13,038 nucleotides of DNA from an uncultured Collinsella sp. GTDB taxonomy: Bacteria > Actinomycetota > Coriobacteriia > Coriobacteriales > Coriobacteriaceae. Below, in pieces: positions 12,992 through 13,038 of the stretch. The notes under the pieces are model-generated. The model was given only the letters and a program-made list of their open reading frames with translations. It searched no databases and was not told the origin of the DNA. The translations under genes and the position numbers were made by a program. The stretch is taken from contig URGY01000037.1 of the NCBI GenBank assembly GCA_900547505.1, positions 1 through 13,038 on the forward strand, in the 5' to 3' direction. Numbering within the stretch: position 1 is the stretch's first letter; every line of letters begins with the position of its first letter.

Positions 12992-13038
12992 CTGTCTCTT
13001 ATACACATCTGACGCTGCCGACGAATAGCCTTGTGTAG
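12992..13038 (-). other. Nextera i5-side sequencing adapter (artefact)
   Basis: CTGTCTCTTATACACATCT at 12992-13010 is the Tn5 mosaic end in reverse complement. GACGCTGCCGACGA (13011-13024) completes the Nextera read-1 adapter, ATAGCCTT (13025-13032) occupies the i5 index position (reverse complement AAGGCTAT, which I recall as S520 of Nextera XT v2), and GTGTAG begins the P5 side. Not genomic. It creates the known contaminant peptide CLLYTSDAADE fused to mrdA. Confidence 0.99.

Noticed and set aside
12781..13008. Minus-strand ORF starting MCIRDS at the right end
   Set aside because: The start codon and first residues are in the Nextera adapter (MCIRDS is a known contaminant peptide), and the remainder is antisense to mrdA.
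1..13038. Transposon ends, suggested by the Tn5 mosaic ends at both termini
   Set aside because: The 19-bp ends are joined to Illumina primer and index sequence, so they come from in vitro tagmentation rather than a resident Tn5-like element.

Overview
The window is a housekeeping segment of a GC-rich bacterial chromosome. The encoded proteins resemble those of the class Coriobacteriia (gut Actinomycetota), and Collinsella or a close relative is the most likely source. That assignment is inferred from protein style, strong G/C third-position bias, frequent GTG/TTG starts and the combination of mreBCD-mrdA with a Thermotoga-type AroF. It is not proven by any marker. Both ends are artificial: bases 1-49 and 12992-13038 are complete Illumina Nextera (Tn5) adapters including index bases, so real DNA is only 50-12991. 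The terminal genes (aroB on the left, mrdA on the right) are cut by library construction, not by biology.

Left block (50-2619, minus strand): aroF - tyrA - aroB, an aromatic amino acid operon. AroF (DAHP synthase with an N-terminal regulatory domain) opens the shikimate pathway, AroB makes 3-dehydroquinate, and TyrA diverts prephenate to tyrosine. Between the likely promoter and aroF lies a 73-nt leader. It holds an intrinsic-terminator-like hairpin and an overlapping 20-codon upstream ORF whose stop codon runs into the aroF Shine-Dalgarno. This is the best candidate in the window for an undescribed regulatory element.

Middle block (2692-8894, plus strand): a tRNA-Arg(CCG) gene with a near-consensus promoter and a strong terminator; a CtpE-like P-type cation ATPase with an unusual basic C-terminal tail; a zinc-ribbon single-pass membrane protein of unknown function; then a cytoplasmic cyclophilin and a TPR single-pass membrane protein that form a tight two-gene operon with its own promoter, ended by a 14-bp hairpin.

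Right block (about 8904-12991, plus strand): mreB - mreC - mreD - mrdA (PBP2), the rod-shape elongasome operon with gaps of 21, 11 and 13 nt. MreB filaments organise MreC/MreD and the PBP2 transpeptidase for lateral wall growth; rodA would be expected just beyond the artificial right end. I found no mobile element, CRISPR array, phage gene or toxin-antitoxin pair. Intergenic stretches are all short: the longest without a protein-coding gene is 2547-2903 (357 nt), which holds the aroF leader and promoter, the tRNA promoter, the tRNA and its terminator.
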